Below, piece after piece: positions 19,300-28,444 of a DNA stretch of 64,000 nt (positions within the stretch are counted from its first letter, which is position 1; each line of letters starts with the position of its first letter). The notes beneath the pieces were generated by a model. The model was not told the origin of the DNA. It ran no database searches and was given only the letters and a program-made list of their open reading frames with translations. Location of the stretch: positions 496,001 through 560,000 of the forward strand of contig SNWL01000006.1 of assembly GCA_004362315.1 (NCBI GenBank). Reading direction: 5' to 3'. Origin of the DNA: Mycobacterium sp. BK086 (GTDB taxonomy: Bacteria > Actinomycetota > Actinomycetes > Mycobacteriales > Mycobacteriaceae). The position numbers and the translations under genes are program-made.

Positions 19300-21455
19300 G
19301 CCTGGCTGCCCTGTGGCACCGGGCGGCCGAGCGAGTCAAGACACGCGACCCTGAAAACGACGGTGCGCGCCGCGCCCTGCGGGCAGCCGTCGTCGTCCCG
19401 ATCGCCGCCGCGGTAAGTTTCGCCGTCGGCGGGGGCACGCAGACCCCGCTGTTCACGATCTTCAGGTCGATCGCGCTCCTGATCGTCACGGACTTCCCCG
19501 GCAATATGAACGCGCGGGCGCTCGCCTACAGCGGTCTGGGCGTCAACGGTGCGGTGCTGATCAGCCTGGGCACCCTGGCCGCACCCATCCCCTGGCTGGC
19601 GGTCACGCTGATGTTCGTCATCGGGGTGGCCGTCACGTTTTCCGGCGTGCTCAGCGAGATCGTCGCCGCCGGGCAGCGGGCCACCCTGCTGACGTTCGTG
19701 CTCCCGGTGTGCACGCCGGTGGGCCCACTCGGTGAGCGGCTGTTCGGCTGGCTGATCGCACTGGCGATCTGCGTGCCTGCCTCGTTGTTCCTCTTGCCGC
19801 CGCGACACCACGGCGAGCTGCGCCAGCACGCCGCCGCGGTCTGCGCGGTTCTTGCCAACCGGATCGAGGGCACCGCGTCGGGCGCCGACGTCACCACCGC
19901 CATGGACGCTCTTCGCGCCAACTTCCTCGGGGTCGCCTATCGGCCGGTGGCCCTGACCGCCGGCAGCCGCGCCCTGGTCCGGGTGGTCGACGACCTGCAA
20001 TGGATCTGCGATCGGGTCACCGAGGACACCGGTCACCTGCTCGGGCCGATGCGCGAACCGGTGACGAGAGTGCTGCGGGATTGTGCCCGGGTCCTACGGA
20101 TCACCCGGCCGGGCGCTCGGACCGGTGCACGCGCGCAACTGGCCGAGGCGTCGATCAACCTGCGCACGGTCGCGATCGGCAGCTACCGACAGGACATCGT
20201 CGACATCCTCGCCGAGCCCGACGACGCGGAAGCCGTCGCCCTGGGCCGCACCCTGCTGAATCGGCGCACGATCGGCGCGGCGGTCGGCGTCACGGGACGG
20301 CTGATCGCCAGCGCCGCGGCGGCCGACGCGCGGCCGGTGTGGGCGCGGGTGCTGGGCCGGCAGCTTCCCGAGACGGGGATCGCCGAACGGGTGTATTCGG
20401 AGACGACGGCCTTCACCGCATTGACCAGCGGCCACCTGGCGACTCGTTCGGTCACGGCCCGCAACAGCGTGCGGACCGGGCTGGGTCTGGCGCTGGCCGT
20501 GCTCGTCACGTTTGTGTTCCCGGTGCAGCACGGGTTCTGGGTGGTCCTCGGGGCGTTGTCGGTGCTGCGCAGCAGCGCGCTCACCACCGGCACCACCGTC
20601 CTGCGGGCGGTGACCGGCACGGTGATCGGCTTCGTCCTCGGCGCAATCGTCATCGAGCTGCTCGGCACCGACCCGATCGTGATGTGGATTCTCTTGCCGA
20701 TGGTGGCCTTCGGGTCGGCCTATGTGCCCGAGATCGGTTCGTTCACCGCCAGCCAGGCCGCGTTCACGATGATGGTGCTGATCGTGTTCAACCTGATCGT
20801 CCCCAGTGGCTGGGCCGTCGGCCTGATCCGCATCGAGGACGTTGTGGTGGGCGCGTCGGTGGGTGTGGTCGTCTCGCTGCTGCTGTGGCCGCGCGGGATC
20901 AAATCCGCTGTGCAGCAGGCGATCGACGCCGTGCGCGAGGTCGGCTCCCGCTATCTGCGGGCCGCGGTGCTGCGGGTCACCCGCGGGGCATTCGAGCAGG
21001 CCGAGAACCAGGTCAACGCACTCAGCCACGACGCCTTGACGGCCTCGCGGACATTGGATGACGCCGTGCGCCAATACCTTTCAGAGAATGGCGGACCGAC
21101 GGACTCCCGCGCGCCAGTGGTGCGGTCGTCCAGCCGCGCGGTCCGGTTGCGTGCCGCAGCCGATCTGATCGCCGATATCGTGCCGCCGCCGCTGGGCGTG
21201 TACCCGCGGGCGCGGGCTGTGCTCGAGGCCCACGCCGCCGCGCTGTGTGCCCGCTTCGACGGCAGCGGCGGAACCGGGCTGACCGCACCGATCAGTGACG
21301 ATCTGGTGCCCGCGCTACGCGCCGAGGCCGGGGCCGGGGATCTGGCGGTATCGGCGGCACTGCCACTGGTCACCGCGGCGGCCAACATCGGCGAGCTCGA
21401 ACTCACCTATCCGCCGGAGCTGGCCGCGGCCGGTACTGCGACGAGATCGACCTGA
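19296..21455 (+). CDS. FUSC-family inner-membrane transporter-like protein
   Basis: 719 residues with the duplicated layout of FUSC/aromatic-acid-exporter (AaeB/YccS-like) proteins. A first hydrophobic block lies at about residues 28-170 (AVVVPIAAAVSFAVG to ALAICVPASLFLLPP), then a soluble middle, then a second block at about residues 385-525 (GLGLALAVLVTFVFPVQHGFWVVLG, EDVVVGASVGVVVSLLLWPRG) and a soluble C-terminus. A role in export of aromatic or lipophilic compounds is inferred from the family. It is coupled by a GTGA overlap to the upstream TetR gene, a typical regulator-exporter pair. Confidence 0.82.
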   Translation: MSLAALWHRAAERVKTRDPENDGARRALRAAVVVPIAAAVSFAVGGGTQTPLFTIFRSIALLIVTDFPGNMNARALAYSGLGVNGAVLISLGTLAAPIPWLAVTLMFVIGVAVTFSGVLSEIVAAGQRATLLTFVLPVCTPVGPLGERLFGWLIALAICVPASLFLLPPRHHGELRQHAAAVCAVLANRIEGTASGADVTTAMDALRANFLGVAYRPVALTAGSRALVRVVDDLQWICDRVTEDTGHLLGPMREPVTRVLRDCARVLRITRPGARTGARAQLAEASINLRTVAIGSYRQDIVDILAEPDDAEAVALGRTLLNRRTIGAAVGVTGRLIASAAAADARPVWARVLGRQLPETGIAERVYSETTAFTALTSGHLATRSVTARNSVRTGLGLALAVLVTFVFPVQHGFWVVLGALSVLRSSALTTGTTVLRAVTGTVIGFVLGAIVIELLGTDPIVMWILLPMVAFGSAYVPEIGSFTASQAAFTMMVLIVFNLIVPSGWAVGLIRIEDVVVGASVGVVVSLLLWPRGIKSAVQQAIDAVREVGSRYLRAAVLRVTRGAFEQAENQVNALSHDALTASRTLDDAVRQYLSENGGPTDSRAPVVRSSSRAVRLRAAADLIADIVPPPLGVYPRARAVLEAHAAALCARFDGSGGTGLTAPISDDLVPALRAEAGAGDLAVSAALPLVTAAANIGELELTYPPELAAAGTATRST

Positions 21456-21498
21456 GGGCTGCGTTTTCGCGTGATCTACGACCACCAGGTCGATCTCG
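21442..21498. terminator. Inverted repeat between convergent genes
   Basis: CGAGATCGACCT (21442-21453) and AGGTCGATCTCG (21487-21498) are exact 12-base reverse complements around a 33-base loop. They span the FUSC stop and end just before the pirin stop, the position expected of a bidirectional terminator. Confidence 0.5.
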
Positions 21499-21501
21499 CG
21501 C

Positions 21502-22473
21502 TTACTTTCCGCGGTGCGGCATCAGCGCGCCGGGCGGGATGGTCCCGAACCGGCCCGCGTTGAAATCGTCCATCGCCTGGATGATCTCGGACTTGGAGTT
21601 CATCACGAATGGCCCGTACTGGAAGACCGGCTCACGAATCGGCTTGCCGCCCAACAGAAGAACCTCCATGGCCGGACGGTTGGAGTCCTGGCCGGGATCG
21701 GCGGCCACCGTGATGCGGTCACCGGGACCGAGTACGGCGAGCTGGCCCTGCTGAATGGGGTGGCCGATCGAACCGACCGTGCCGCGGCCCGACAACACGT
21801 ACACCAACGCGTTGTACTCGCGCGGCCAGGGCATGTTCAGCTGGGCTCCTGGCTCGATGGTGCTGTGCGCCAAGGTGATCGGGGTGTGGGTCGCCCCTGG
21901 GCCGGCAAAGCCGTCGACGTCACCGGCGATGACGCGGACCAGCGCACCGCCGTCCTCCGAGGACAGGAGCCGGACCGCGGGACCCTCGATGGACTGGTAG
22001 CGCGGCTGCGCGAACTTGTCCTTGCGGGGCAGGTTGACCCACAACTGGATGCCGTGGAAGAGCCCGCCGCTCTCGACGAGTTCGGCCGGCGGCGTCTCGA
22101 TGTGCAGGATGCCGGACCCTGCGGTCATCCACTGGGTGGCCCCGTCAGAGATGAGGCCGCCGCCGCCGTGCGAATCCTGATGGGCGAAGCGGCCGTCGAT
22201 CATGTACGTGACGGTCTCGAAGCCGCGGTGCGGGTGCCAATCGGTGCCCTTGGGCTCGCCCGGCGAGTACTCGACTTCGCCCATCTGGTCCATGTGGACG
22301 AAGGGATCGAGTTCGGCGGCACTGACGCCGGCGAACGCGCGTACGACGGGAAAGCCTTCGCCTTCGAACCCGCGCGGTCCGGTGGTGACGGACCGAACGG
22401 GCCGTTCGGTATCGGTCGGGGCGGCTGCGCTCAGCCGCGGCAGGGACAACGTGTCTGCGGTAACTGCTGGCAT
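21502..22473 (-). CDS. Pirin-family cupin protein
   Basis: 323 residues with two cupin domains. The N-terminal cupin has the pirin metal site HPHRGFETVTYMIDGRFAHQDSHG and QWMTAGSGILHIE. The C-terminal cupin includes YNALVYVLSGRGTVG. Bacterial pirins are iron-containing; some act as quercetinases and some as regulators of metabolic enzymes, so the role here is open. It is downstream of ptsI on the same strand, with a gap of 36 bases, and may be co-transcribed. Confidence 0.88.
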   Translation of the reverse strand: MPAVTADTLSLPRLSAAAPTDTERPVRSVTTGPRGFEGEGFPVVRAFAGVSAAELDPFVHMDQMGEVEYSPGEPKGTDWHPHRGFETVTYMIDGRFAHQDSHGGGGLISDGATQWMTAGSGILHIETPPAELVESGGLFHGIQLWVNLPRKDKFAQPRYQSIEGPAVRLLSSEDGGALVRVIAGDVDGFAGPGATHTPITLAHSTIEPGAQLNMPWPREYNALVYVLSGRGTVGSIGHPIQQGQLAVLGPGDRITVAADPGQDSNRPAMEVLLLGGKPIREPVFQYGPFVMNSKSEIIQAMDDFNAGRFGTIPPGALMPHRGK

Positions 22474-22509
22474 GCCATCGATAACCGGACCGCGGTCCGA
22501 TTAATTCCG

Positions 22510-24207
22510 TCAGCCCAGGACGCCGAGCGCCGCCGCCCGCGCCTCGGCCGCGCTCGCCGTGGTCAGCACGGCATCGGCGGCCTCGCGGCACTGCTGCAGG
22601 GTGACCGAGGCGAGCTTGGCGCCGACGCCGGTGACAGCGGCCGACGCCGCGGACAGTGACGTGATGCCCAGCCCGACCAGCACGCAGGCCAGCAGCGGGT
22701 CGGCAGCGGCCTCGCCGCAGACCCCGACCGGCTTTCCCCTGTTCGCGCCCGCGCGGGCGGTCTGCGCGACGAGCGCCAGCACACCGGGCTGCCAGGGATC
22801 GGTCAACGTGGCCAGCTCGGCCGACATCCGATCGGCGGCCATCGTGTACTGCGCCAGGTCATTGGTGCCGATTGAGAGGAATTCGACGTGGGCCAGGATG
22901 TGGTCGGCCAGGAGCGCGGCGGCCGGCACCTCGATCATCACACCGGGGACGAGGCCGCGCTGACGGGCCCGGTCGGCGAACCGCTTGGCCTCGTCGGGCG
23001 TGGCGATCATCGGTGCCATGACCCACGGCGGATTGCCGGTCTGCTCGGCGGCGGCCGCGATCGCGTCGAGTTGGCGCTCGAGGACTTCAGGGTGGATAGC
23101 CTCGATGCGGATTCCTCGGACGCCGAGTGCCGGGTTGGCCTCGTCGGGGTGACCGACGAACTTCAGCGGCTTGTCCGATCCCGCGTCCAGGGTGCGGATG
23201 ACGACCTTGCATCCGGCGAAGGCGTCGAGCACCTCGCCGTAGATCGCGGCCTGTTCGTCGACGGTCGGTTCGGTGTCGCGGTTGAGGAAACACAGTTCGG
23301 TGCGGAACAGCCCGATGCCTTCGGCGGGAGTTTCCCGCGCGGCCCGGGCGGCGGCTCCGTCCTGGACGTTGGCCAGGATCGACACCGGGTGGCCATCGGC
23401 GGTCGCACCCGGACCCGTCCAGCCGGCCATCGCAGCGGCGACGGCTTCAGCGGCTTCGACCGCGGCGGTCGCGTCGGCCGGGTCAGGCGTCACGCTGATG
23501 GTGCCGCGGGTGCCGTCGATCAGGACGTCGGTGCCGGCCGGCACGTCATCGAGGCCGGAAACCGCAACCACACAAGGGATTCCGAGCTGTCGGGCAATGA
23601 TCGCGGTGTGGCTGGTCGGCCCGCCGAGGGTGGTGGCAAGGCCGACGACGAGCGTCGGGTCCAGCCCCGCCGTGTCGGCGGGCGCCAGATCCTCCGCGCA
23701 CAGGATGGCCGGCCGGTCCGGCACCGGAACGCCGGGCTCGGACAGGCCGCTGAGTTCAGCCACCACCCGGTCGCGGATATCGCGCAGATCGGTGACGCGT
23801 TCGGCCATCAACCCGCCCATCTGGGTGAAGAGGTCGACGAACTGGGCGACCGCGGCGGCGGTCGCGCGGACCGCGGGCGCCCCCTCCTTGATGCGCTTCT
23901 CGGCAGCACCCAGCCAGGCGCGGTCCTGCGCCAGCATCGCGGTGGCGGCCAGCACTTCGGAGGCGGCTCCGGTGGCGTGCGCGGCACGCTCCCGCAGTCG
24001 CTCGGCAACGGCGGCCGCGGCCGCGGCAAACCGCGTCGCCTCGCCGTCGCGCTTGTCCTCGGCGAGCTCGCCGCCCGGATCGAGGTCGTCGATGGCGGGA
24101 AGGCGGCCGGGGCGGATGACCGGCGCATAGCGGACGCCGGGGACGACCGGGACACCGGCGAGGACCGGTCCGGCACCGAGTGAGGTAGGTGTGGAAGAGG
24201 CGGTCAT
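22510..24207 (-). CDS. ptsI: PTS enzyme I (phosphoenolpyruvate-protein phosphotransferase)
   Basis: 565 residues. The phospho-accepting His lies in TLGGPTSHTAIIARQLGIP. The PEP-binding barrel shows RTLDAGSDKPLKF, MIEVPAAALLADHIL and FLSIGTNDLAQYTMAADR, with a Cys-containing VGVCGEAAADP. It transfers phosphate from PEP to HPr (ptsH, same locus). No ribosome site precedes the ATG. A TTGACT/TAACCT promoter ends only about seven bases upstream, so the transcript is probably leaderless or nearly so. Divergent from fruR-fruK-fruA-ptsH. Confidence 0.94.
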   Translation of the reverse strand: MTASSTPTSLGAGPVLAGVPVVPGVRYAPVIRPGRLPAIDDLDPGGELAEDKRDGEATRFAAAAAAVAERLRERAAHATGAASEVLAATAMLAQDRAWLGAAEKRIKEGAPAVRATAAAVAQFVDLFTQMGGLMAERVTDLRDIRDRVVAELSGLSEPGVPVPDRPAILCAEDLAPADTAGLDPTLVVGLATTLGGPTSHTAIIARQLGIPCVVAVSGLDDVPAGTDVLIDGTRGTISVTPDPADATAAVEAAEAVAAAMAGWTGPGATADGHPVSILANVQDGAAARAARETPAEGIGLFRTELCFLNRDTEPTVDEQAAIYGEVLDAFAGCKVVIRTLDAGSDKPLKFVGHPDEANPALGVRGIRIEAIHPEVLERQLDAIAAAAEQTGNPPWVMAPMIATPDEAKRFADRARQRGLVPGVMIEVPAAALLADHILAHVEFLSIGTNDLAQYTMAADRMSAELATLTDPWQPGVLALVAQTARAGANRGKPVGVCGEAAADPLLACVLVGLGITSLSAASAAVTGVGAKLASVTLQQCREAADAVLTTASAAEARAAALGVLG

Positions 24208-24210
24208 GTG

Positions 24211-24243
24211 AACTAGGTTACAACGATTCGTTGACAAGTCAAC
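24211..24243. promoter_or_regulatory. ptsI promoter with overlapping palindromic operators
   Basis: CAACGA-T-TCGTTG (24221-24233) overlaps GTTGAC-AA-GTCAAC (24230-24243); both are perfect dyads. On the ptsI strand a TTGACT -35 and a TAACCT -10, 16 bases apart, are embedded in them. The DeoR-type regulator encoded from 24311 is the obvious candidate ligand. Confidence 0.6.
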
Positions 24244-24310
24244 ACGAACGGGAGTAAAACAACACATACCCACATCCGATTCGGCCACAAGCCCACACAA
24301 ACGGAGAATT

Positions 24311-25090
24311 GTGTACCCGGAAGAACGTCAGCAGGCAATCGCCGCCCGAGTGCTGTCCCAGGGACGGGCCTCGGTGACCGAGCTCGCCCAGGCCTACGAC
24401 GTCACGACCGAGACCGTCCGGCGTGACCTCGCGGTCCTGGACCGGGCCGGTGTGCTGCGGCGGGTGCACGGCGGCGCGGTCCCGGTGCGCGCGCTGCACG
24501 TGGTCGAGCCCGGCGTCGACGAGCGGGAGACCACCCGCGCCGATTACAAAGAGGCCATCGCCCGGGCCGCCGCGGAATTCCTGCCGCTGTCCGGGGCGAC
24601 CGTGCTGTTCGACGCCGGCACCACCACCGCCCGCGTCGCGGCCCTGTTGCCGTCTGACCGGGAACTCGTGGCGGTCACCAATTCGGTGCCGATCGCGGCA
24701 CGACTGGCCGCCATGCCGTCGATCAATCTGCAGCTGCTGGGCGGCCGGGTCCGCGGCCTGACCCAGGCGGCGGTCGGCGAGCCGGTGCTGCGCGCCCTGG
24801 ATGCCCTGCGCGTGGACATCGCGTTCGTCGGCACCAACGGCATCACCGTCCGGCACGGACTCTCCACCCCCGACAGCGACGAGGCCGCCGTCAAGCGTGC
24901 GATCGTGCGTTGCGCCAATTATGTTGTTGTGCTTGCTGATTCATCGAAGATTGGCCGCGAGGAGTTCGTCAGCTTTGCCCCCATCGACAGCGTCGACGCC
25001 TTGATCACCGACCGCGAGATCAGTGCGGCCGATCGCGCGGCGCTGACCGACCAGGGCATCGAAGTCGTTGTGGCAGGGGAGGAATCATGA
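24311..25090 (+). CDS. fruR: DeoR-family regulator of the fructose PTS (FruR-like)
   Basis: 259 residues. The N-terminal DeoR helix-turn-helix (MYPEERQQAIAARVL, VTELAQAYDVTTETVRRDL, GVLRRVHGGAVP) is followed by the sugar-phosphate-sensing domain (LFDAGTTTARVAALL, LLGGRVRG, FVGTNGITVRHGLSTPD, VVLADSSKIG). The inducer is likely fructose-1-phosphate or a related phosphate, judged from the operon. Its stop overlaps the fruK start (ATGA). It probably binds the double palindrome upstream of ptsI and represses both directions. Confidence 0.9.
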   Translation: MYPEERQQAIAARVLSQGRASVTELAQAYDVTTETVRRDLAVLDRAGVLRRVHGGAVPVRALHVVEPGVDERETTRADYKEAIARAAAEFLPLSGATVLFDAGTTTARVAALLPSDRELVAVTNSVPIAARLAAMPSINLQLLGGRVRGLTQAAVGEPVLRALDALRVDIAFVGTNGITVRHGLSTPDSDEAAVKRAIVRCANYVVVLADSSKIGREEFVSFAPIDSVDALITDREISAADRAALTDQGIEVVVAGEES

Positions 25091-26061
25091 TCGTCACCGT
25101 CACACCCAATCCCAGCATCGACCGCACCGTGACGTTGCCCGCCCAACTGGTGCGCGGCGCGGTGCACCGGGTGCAGTCGGTGACCAACGAGCCCGGCGGC
25201 AAGGGTGTCAACGTCGCACGGGCGCTGACGCTCGCCGGGCTGGACACCGTTGCGGTGCTGCCCGCGGCCAGGCACGACCCGATCATCGCCGCACTGGCGT
25301 CGTGCGGCGTTCCCTTCCACGCCGTGCCTATCGACGGCGCGGTGCGCACCAATCTCACGATCACCGAATCCGACGGCACCACAACGAAGATCAACGAGCC
25401 GGGCGCGGCGGTCGATGCTCCCGCGCTGGCCGCGCTGACCCAGGCAATCCTCGATCGCGCGGCGACGGCGCGGTGGGTGGTGCTGTCCGGTTCCTTGCCG
25501 CCCGGAATTCCGGACACCTGGTACGCGGATGTGGTGGCCCAATTGCAGCCCTACGAATGCAAAGTCGCCGTCGACACCTCGGATGCCCCGCTGGCCGCGC
25601 TGGCCGCCGGCTTCGCGACCGCCGCCCCCGACCTGATCAAACCCAACTCCGAGGAACTTGCCAGCTTGGCAGGCGTCGACGCACAGGCACTGGAAGACGC
25701 TCTGGCCCAGGGCAACCCAGATCCGGTCGTCGAGGCGGCCCGGCAACTGCTCGACCGCGGCGCCAAGACAGTGCTGGCCACCCTCGGTGCGGCCGGCGCA
25801 CTGCTGGTCAACGACACCGGCAGCTGGTTGGCCACGCCGCCTCCGATCCAACCCAGGAGCACCGTCGGCGCCGGCGACTCCTCCCTCGCGGGCTACGTGC
25901 GCGCCGACGTCGGTGGTGCCCAGGCGCCGCAACGACTGCAGATGGCCGTTGCCTACGGCAGCGCCGCTGCGGCGCTTCCCGGTTCGGCGCTGCCGTCGCC
26001 GGCCGAGATCGACCTCGACGACGTCGCGGTGACGTCCCTGTCCCCGTATCCGACTGCCTGA
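25087..26061 (+). CDS. fruK: 1-phosphofructokinase
   Basis: 324 residues of the PfkB/ribokinase family: the N-terminal TVTPNPSIDRTV, the substrate motif NEPGGKGVNVARAL, and the ATP/anion-hole motif STVGAGDSSLAGYV with the catalytic Asp. It phosphorylates fructose-1-phosphate, the product of the FruA permease, to fructose-1,6-bisphosphate. ATG 25087 overlaps the fruR stop. The gene order fruR-fruK-fruA-ptsH fixes the pathway. Confidence 0.93.
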   Translation: MIVTVTPNPSIDRTVTLPAQLVRGAVHRVQSVTNEPGGKGVNVARALTLAGLDTVAVLPAARHDPIIAALASCGVPFHAVPIDGAVRTNLTITESDGTTTKINEPGAAVDAPALAALTQAILDRAATARWVVLSGSLPPGIPDTWYADVVAQLQPYECKVAVDTSDAPLAALAAGFATAAPDLIKPNSEELASLAGVDAQALEDALAQGNPDPVVEAARQLLDRGAKTVLATLGAAGALLVNDTGSWLATPPPIQPRSTVGAGDSSLAGYVRADVGGAQAPQRLQMAVAYGSAAAALPGSALPSPAEIDLDDVAVTSLSPYPTA

Positions 26062-26076
26062 GAATCAGAGAGCATC

Positions 26077-28113
26077 ATGACGCATTCGACCACCTCCATC
26101 ATCAGCACCGATCTGGTGCTCCTCGACGTCGACGCCGGGTCGGACAAGGAGTCGGTGATCGGCCGGCTCGCCACCCGGCTCGCCGAGAGCGGCCGGGTCA
26201 GTGACGGCGCGGCACTTCAAGCGGCCGCCATGGCGCGGGAAGCACAGTCCGCCACCGGCCTTCCCGGCGGTATCGCAATCCCGCACTGCCGGTCCGCGGC
26301 GGTCGCGAGTCCCTCGATCGGATTCGCCCGGCTGGCACCGAAGGTCGATTTCGGCGCACCGGACGGACCCGCGGATCTGGTGTTCCTGATCGCCGCGCCG
26401 GACGGCGCCGGTGCCGAGCACATGAAGCTGCTGTCCAGCCTGGCGCGCGCCTTGGTGCGGCCGGACTTCGTGCACTCGTTGCGCGAGGCCGCATCGGCCG
26501 AAGACGTGGTGGGCCTGGTCGACGGTGTGGTCAACCCCGAGGCGGCCGAGCCGGCCGCTCCTGCCGCCGCCGAACCCGCTCCGGCACAGACCAAGTCGAT
26601 CGTCGCCATCACAGCGTGCCCAACCGGTATCGCCCACACCTACATGGCCGCCGACGCGCTGAAGCTGGCCGCCGAACGCGCCGGGGTGACGCTGACGGTC
26701 GAGACCCAGGGTTCCTCGGGCAGCACCCCGGTGAGCGCCGACACCATCAGCGGAGCCGACGCCGTCATTTTCGCCACCGATGTCGGGGTGAAGGACCGGC
26801 AGCGGTTCGCAGGCAAGCCGGTGATCGCCTCCGGCGTCAAGCGAGCCATCAACGAACCCGACACCATGATCGCCGAAGCTGTTGCCGCATCGGATAATCC
26901 GAAGGCGCCGCGGGTAGAGGGCACCGCCGCCGCGGCCGACAGCGGCGCGCCCGCGGGCGGGGTCGGGTGGGGAACGCGGATCCGGCAGATCCTGCTGACC
27001 GGCGTGAGTTACATGATCCCGTTCGTGGCCGCAGGCGGTCTGCTGATCGCGCTCGGTTTCCTGTTGGCCGGTGCCGACATCGCGAGCAAACCCGAGGGCA
27101 AGACGGACTCGTGGGGCCACATCATGGCCCTCACGAACTCTCTGACGAATCTGCCGGAGCCCCTTCGCCAACTGCCTGCATGGTTGCAACCCGTCAATCC
27201 GCTCGCCACATATCTCGGCGCGGTGCTCTTCACCCTCGGCGGGCTGGCGTTCAGCTTCCTGGTTCCGGCGCTGGCGGGCTACATCTCGTTCGCGGTCGCC
27301 GACCGGCCCGGTATCGCACCGGGTTTCACCGCGGGTGCGGTGGCGGTGTTAGTCGGCGGCGGTTTCATCGGCGGTATCGTCGGCGGCCTGATCGCGGGCT
27401 TTGCGGCCCTGTGGATCAGCCGCATCAATGTGCCGCAATGGCTCCGCGGTCTGATGCCGGTGGTGATCATCCCGCTGTTCGCCTCACTCGTCGTCGGCCT
27501 GCTGATGTTCCTGCTGCTCGGCCGCCCGCTGGCCGCCATCACCTCGGGTCTGACCAACTGGCTGAACGGCATGACCGGCGGTTCGGTCATCATTCTCGGC
27601 ATCATCCTGGGCTTGATGATGTGCTTCGACCTCGGTGGCCCGGTCAACAAGGCCGCCTACGCTTTCGCGGTCGCGGGCCTCAACGTCGCCGACCCCGCGT
27701 CGCTGCGGATCATGGCCGCGGTGATGGCCGCCGGCATGGTGCCGCCGCTGGCGATGGCGCTGGCCACCACCATCCGGCCCGGCCTGTTCAGTGAGCCGGA
27801 GCGTGAGAACGGCCGTGCCGCTTGGCTGTTGGGCGCCTCATTCATCTCCGAGGGGGCGATCCCGTTCGCCGCAGCCGATCCACTGCGGGTCATCCCATCG
27901 ATGATGGCCGGCGGCGCCGTCACCGGCGCGCTGATCATGGCCTTCGGGGTCTCCCAGACTGTGCCGCACGGCGGGCTCTTCGTGTTCTTCGCGATCGGCA
28001 AGCTGGTCTGGTTCCTGGTGGCGCTGGCCGCCGGCACCGTCGTCAGCGCCTTCGCCGTGCTGGGCGCCAAACAGTTCGTCCGCAATACGTCCGCCGCACC
28101 GGCGACCGCCTAG
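26077..28113 (+). CDS. fruA: Fructose-specific PTS permease EIIABC
   Basis: 678 residues carrying three PTS domains in order. EIIA is about residues 1-150, with phospho-His in GGIAIPHCRS. An Ala/Pro/Glu linker follows. EIIB is about residues 168-265, with phospho-Cys in ITACPTGIAHTYMAADAL. The membrane EIIC runs from about residue 300 to the end (TGVSYMIPFVAAGGLLIALGF, FTAGAVAVLVGGGFIGG, FISEGAIPFAAADP). It imports fructose while phosphorylating it to fructose-1-phosphate with phosphate from HPr. It sits 15 bases after fruK. Confidence 0.95.
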   Translation: MTHSTTSIISTDLVLLDVDAGSDKESVIGRLATRLAESGRVSDGAALQAAAMAREAQSATGLPGGIAIPHCRSAAVASPSIGFARLAPKVDFGAPDGPADLVFLIAAPDGAGAEHMKLLSSLARALVRPDFVHSLREAASAEDVVGLVDGVVNPEAAEPAAPAAAEPAPAQTKSIVAITACPTGIAHTYMAADALKLAAERAGVTLTVETQGSSGSTPVSADTISGADAVIFATDVGVKDRQRFAGKPVIASGVKRAINEPDTMIAEAVAASDNPKAPRVEGTAAAADSGAPAGGVGWGTRIRQILLTGVSYMIPFVAAGGLLIALGFLLAGADIASKPEGKTDSWGHIMALTNSLTNLPEPLRQLPAWLQPVNPLATYLGAVLFTLGGLAFSFLVPALAGYISFAVADRPGIAPGFTAGAVAVLVGGGFIGGIVGGLIAGFAALWISRINVPQWLRGLMPVVIIPLFASLVVGLLMFLLLGRPLAAITSGLTNWLNGMTGGSVIILGIILGLMMCFDLGGPVNKAAYAFAVAGLNVADPASLRIMAAVMAAGMVPPLAMALATTIRPGLFSEPERENGRAAWLLGASFISEGAIPFAAADPLRVIPSMMAGGAVTGALIMAFGVSQTVPHGGLFVFFAIGKLVWFLVALAAGTVVSAFAVLGAKQFVRNTSAAPATA

Positions 28114-28144
28114 TCAGTTTCGACCACAACAACGAAGGAGTCCC

Positions 28145-28402
28145 ATGCACACCAAGACCGTCATCGTCGGATCGGCGATCGGCCTGCACGCCCGCCCGGC
28201 CGCGATCATCTCCGAAGCCGTTGTCAACGCCGGTGTTCCGGTGACGTTGTCGCTGGACGGTGGCGAGCCGGTGGATGCCGGTTCCGCGCTGATGATCATG
28301 ACCCTGGGGGCCGGTAACGGCGCACAGGTCACCGTCGCCTCCGAGGACGAGGCGGCGTGCGCGACGATCGCCGACCTGGTCCAGAAGGACCTCGACGCCT
28401 GA
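28145..28402 (+). CDS. ptsH: Phosphocarrier protein HPr
   Basis: 85 residues, normal HPr length. The active His lies in IGLHARPAAIISEAV, and the second conserved region SALMIMTLGAG includes the usual regulatory-Ser position. It relays phosphate from enzyme I (ptsI) to the EIIA domain of FruA. A GAAGGAG ribosome site precedes the ATG. Last gene of the fru operon, closed by a hairpin that overlaps its stop codon. Confidence 0.94.
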   Translation: MHTKTVIVGSAIGLHARPAAIISEAVVNAGVPVTLSLDGGEPVDAGSALMIMTLGAGNGAQVTVASEDEAACATIADLVQKDLDA

Positions 28403-28420
28403 CGTTGCGGCTCAGGCGTT
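28394..28420 (+). terminator. Terminator of the fru operon
   Basis: ACGCCTGA (28395-28402, including the ptsH stop) pairs perfectly with TCAGGCGT (28412-28419) around a 9-base loop. A wobble pair extends the stem by one. Short T-rich context follows. Confidence 0.6.
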
Positions 28421-28444
28421 CTGGGCGCTGCTAACATCCGCACC

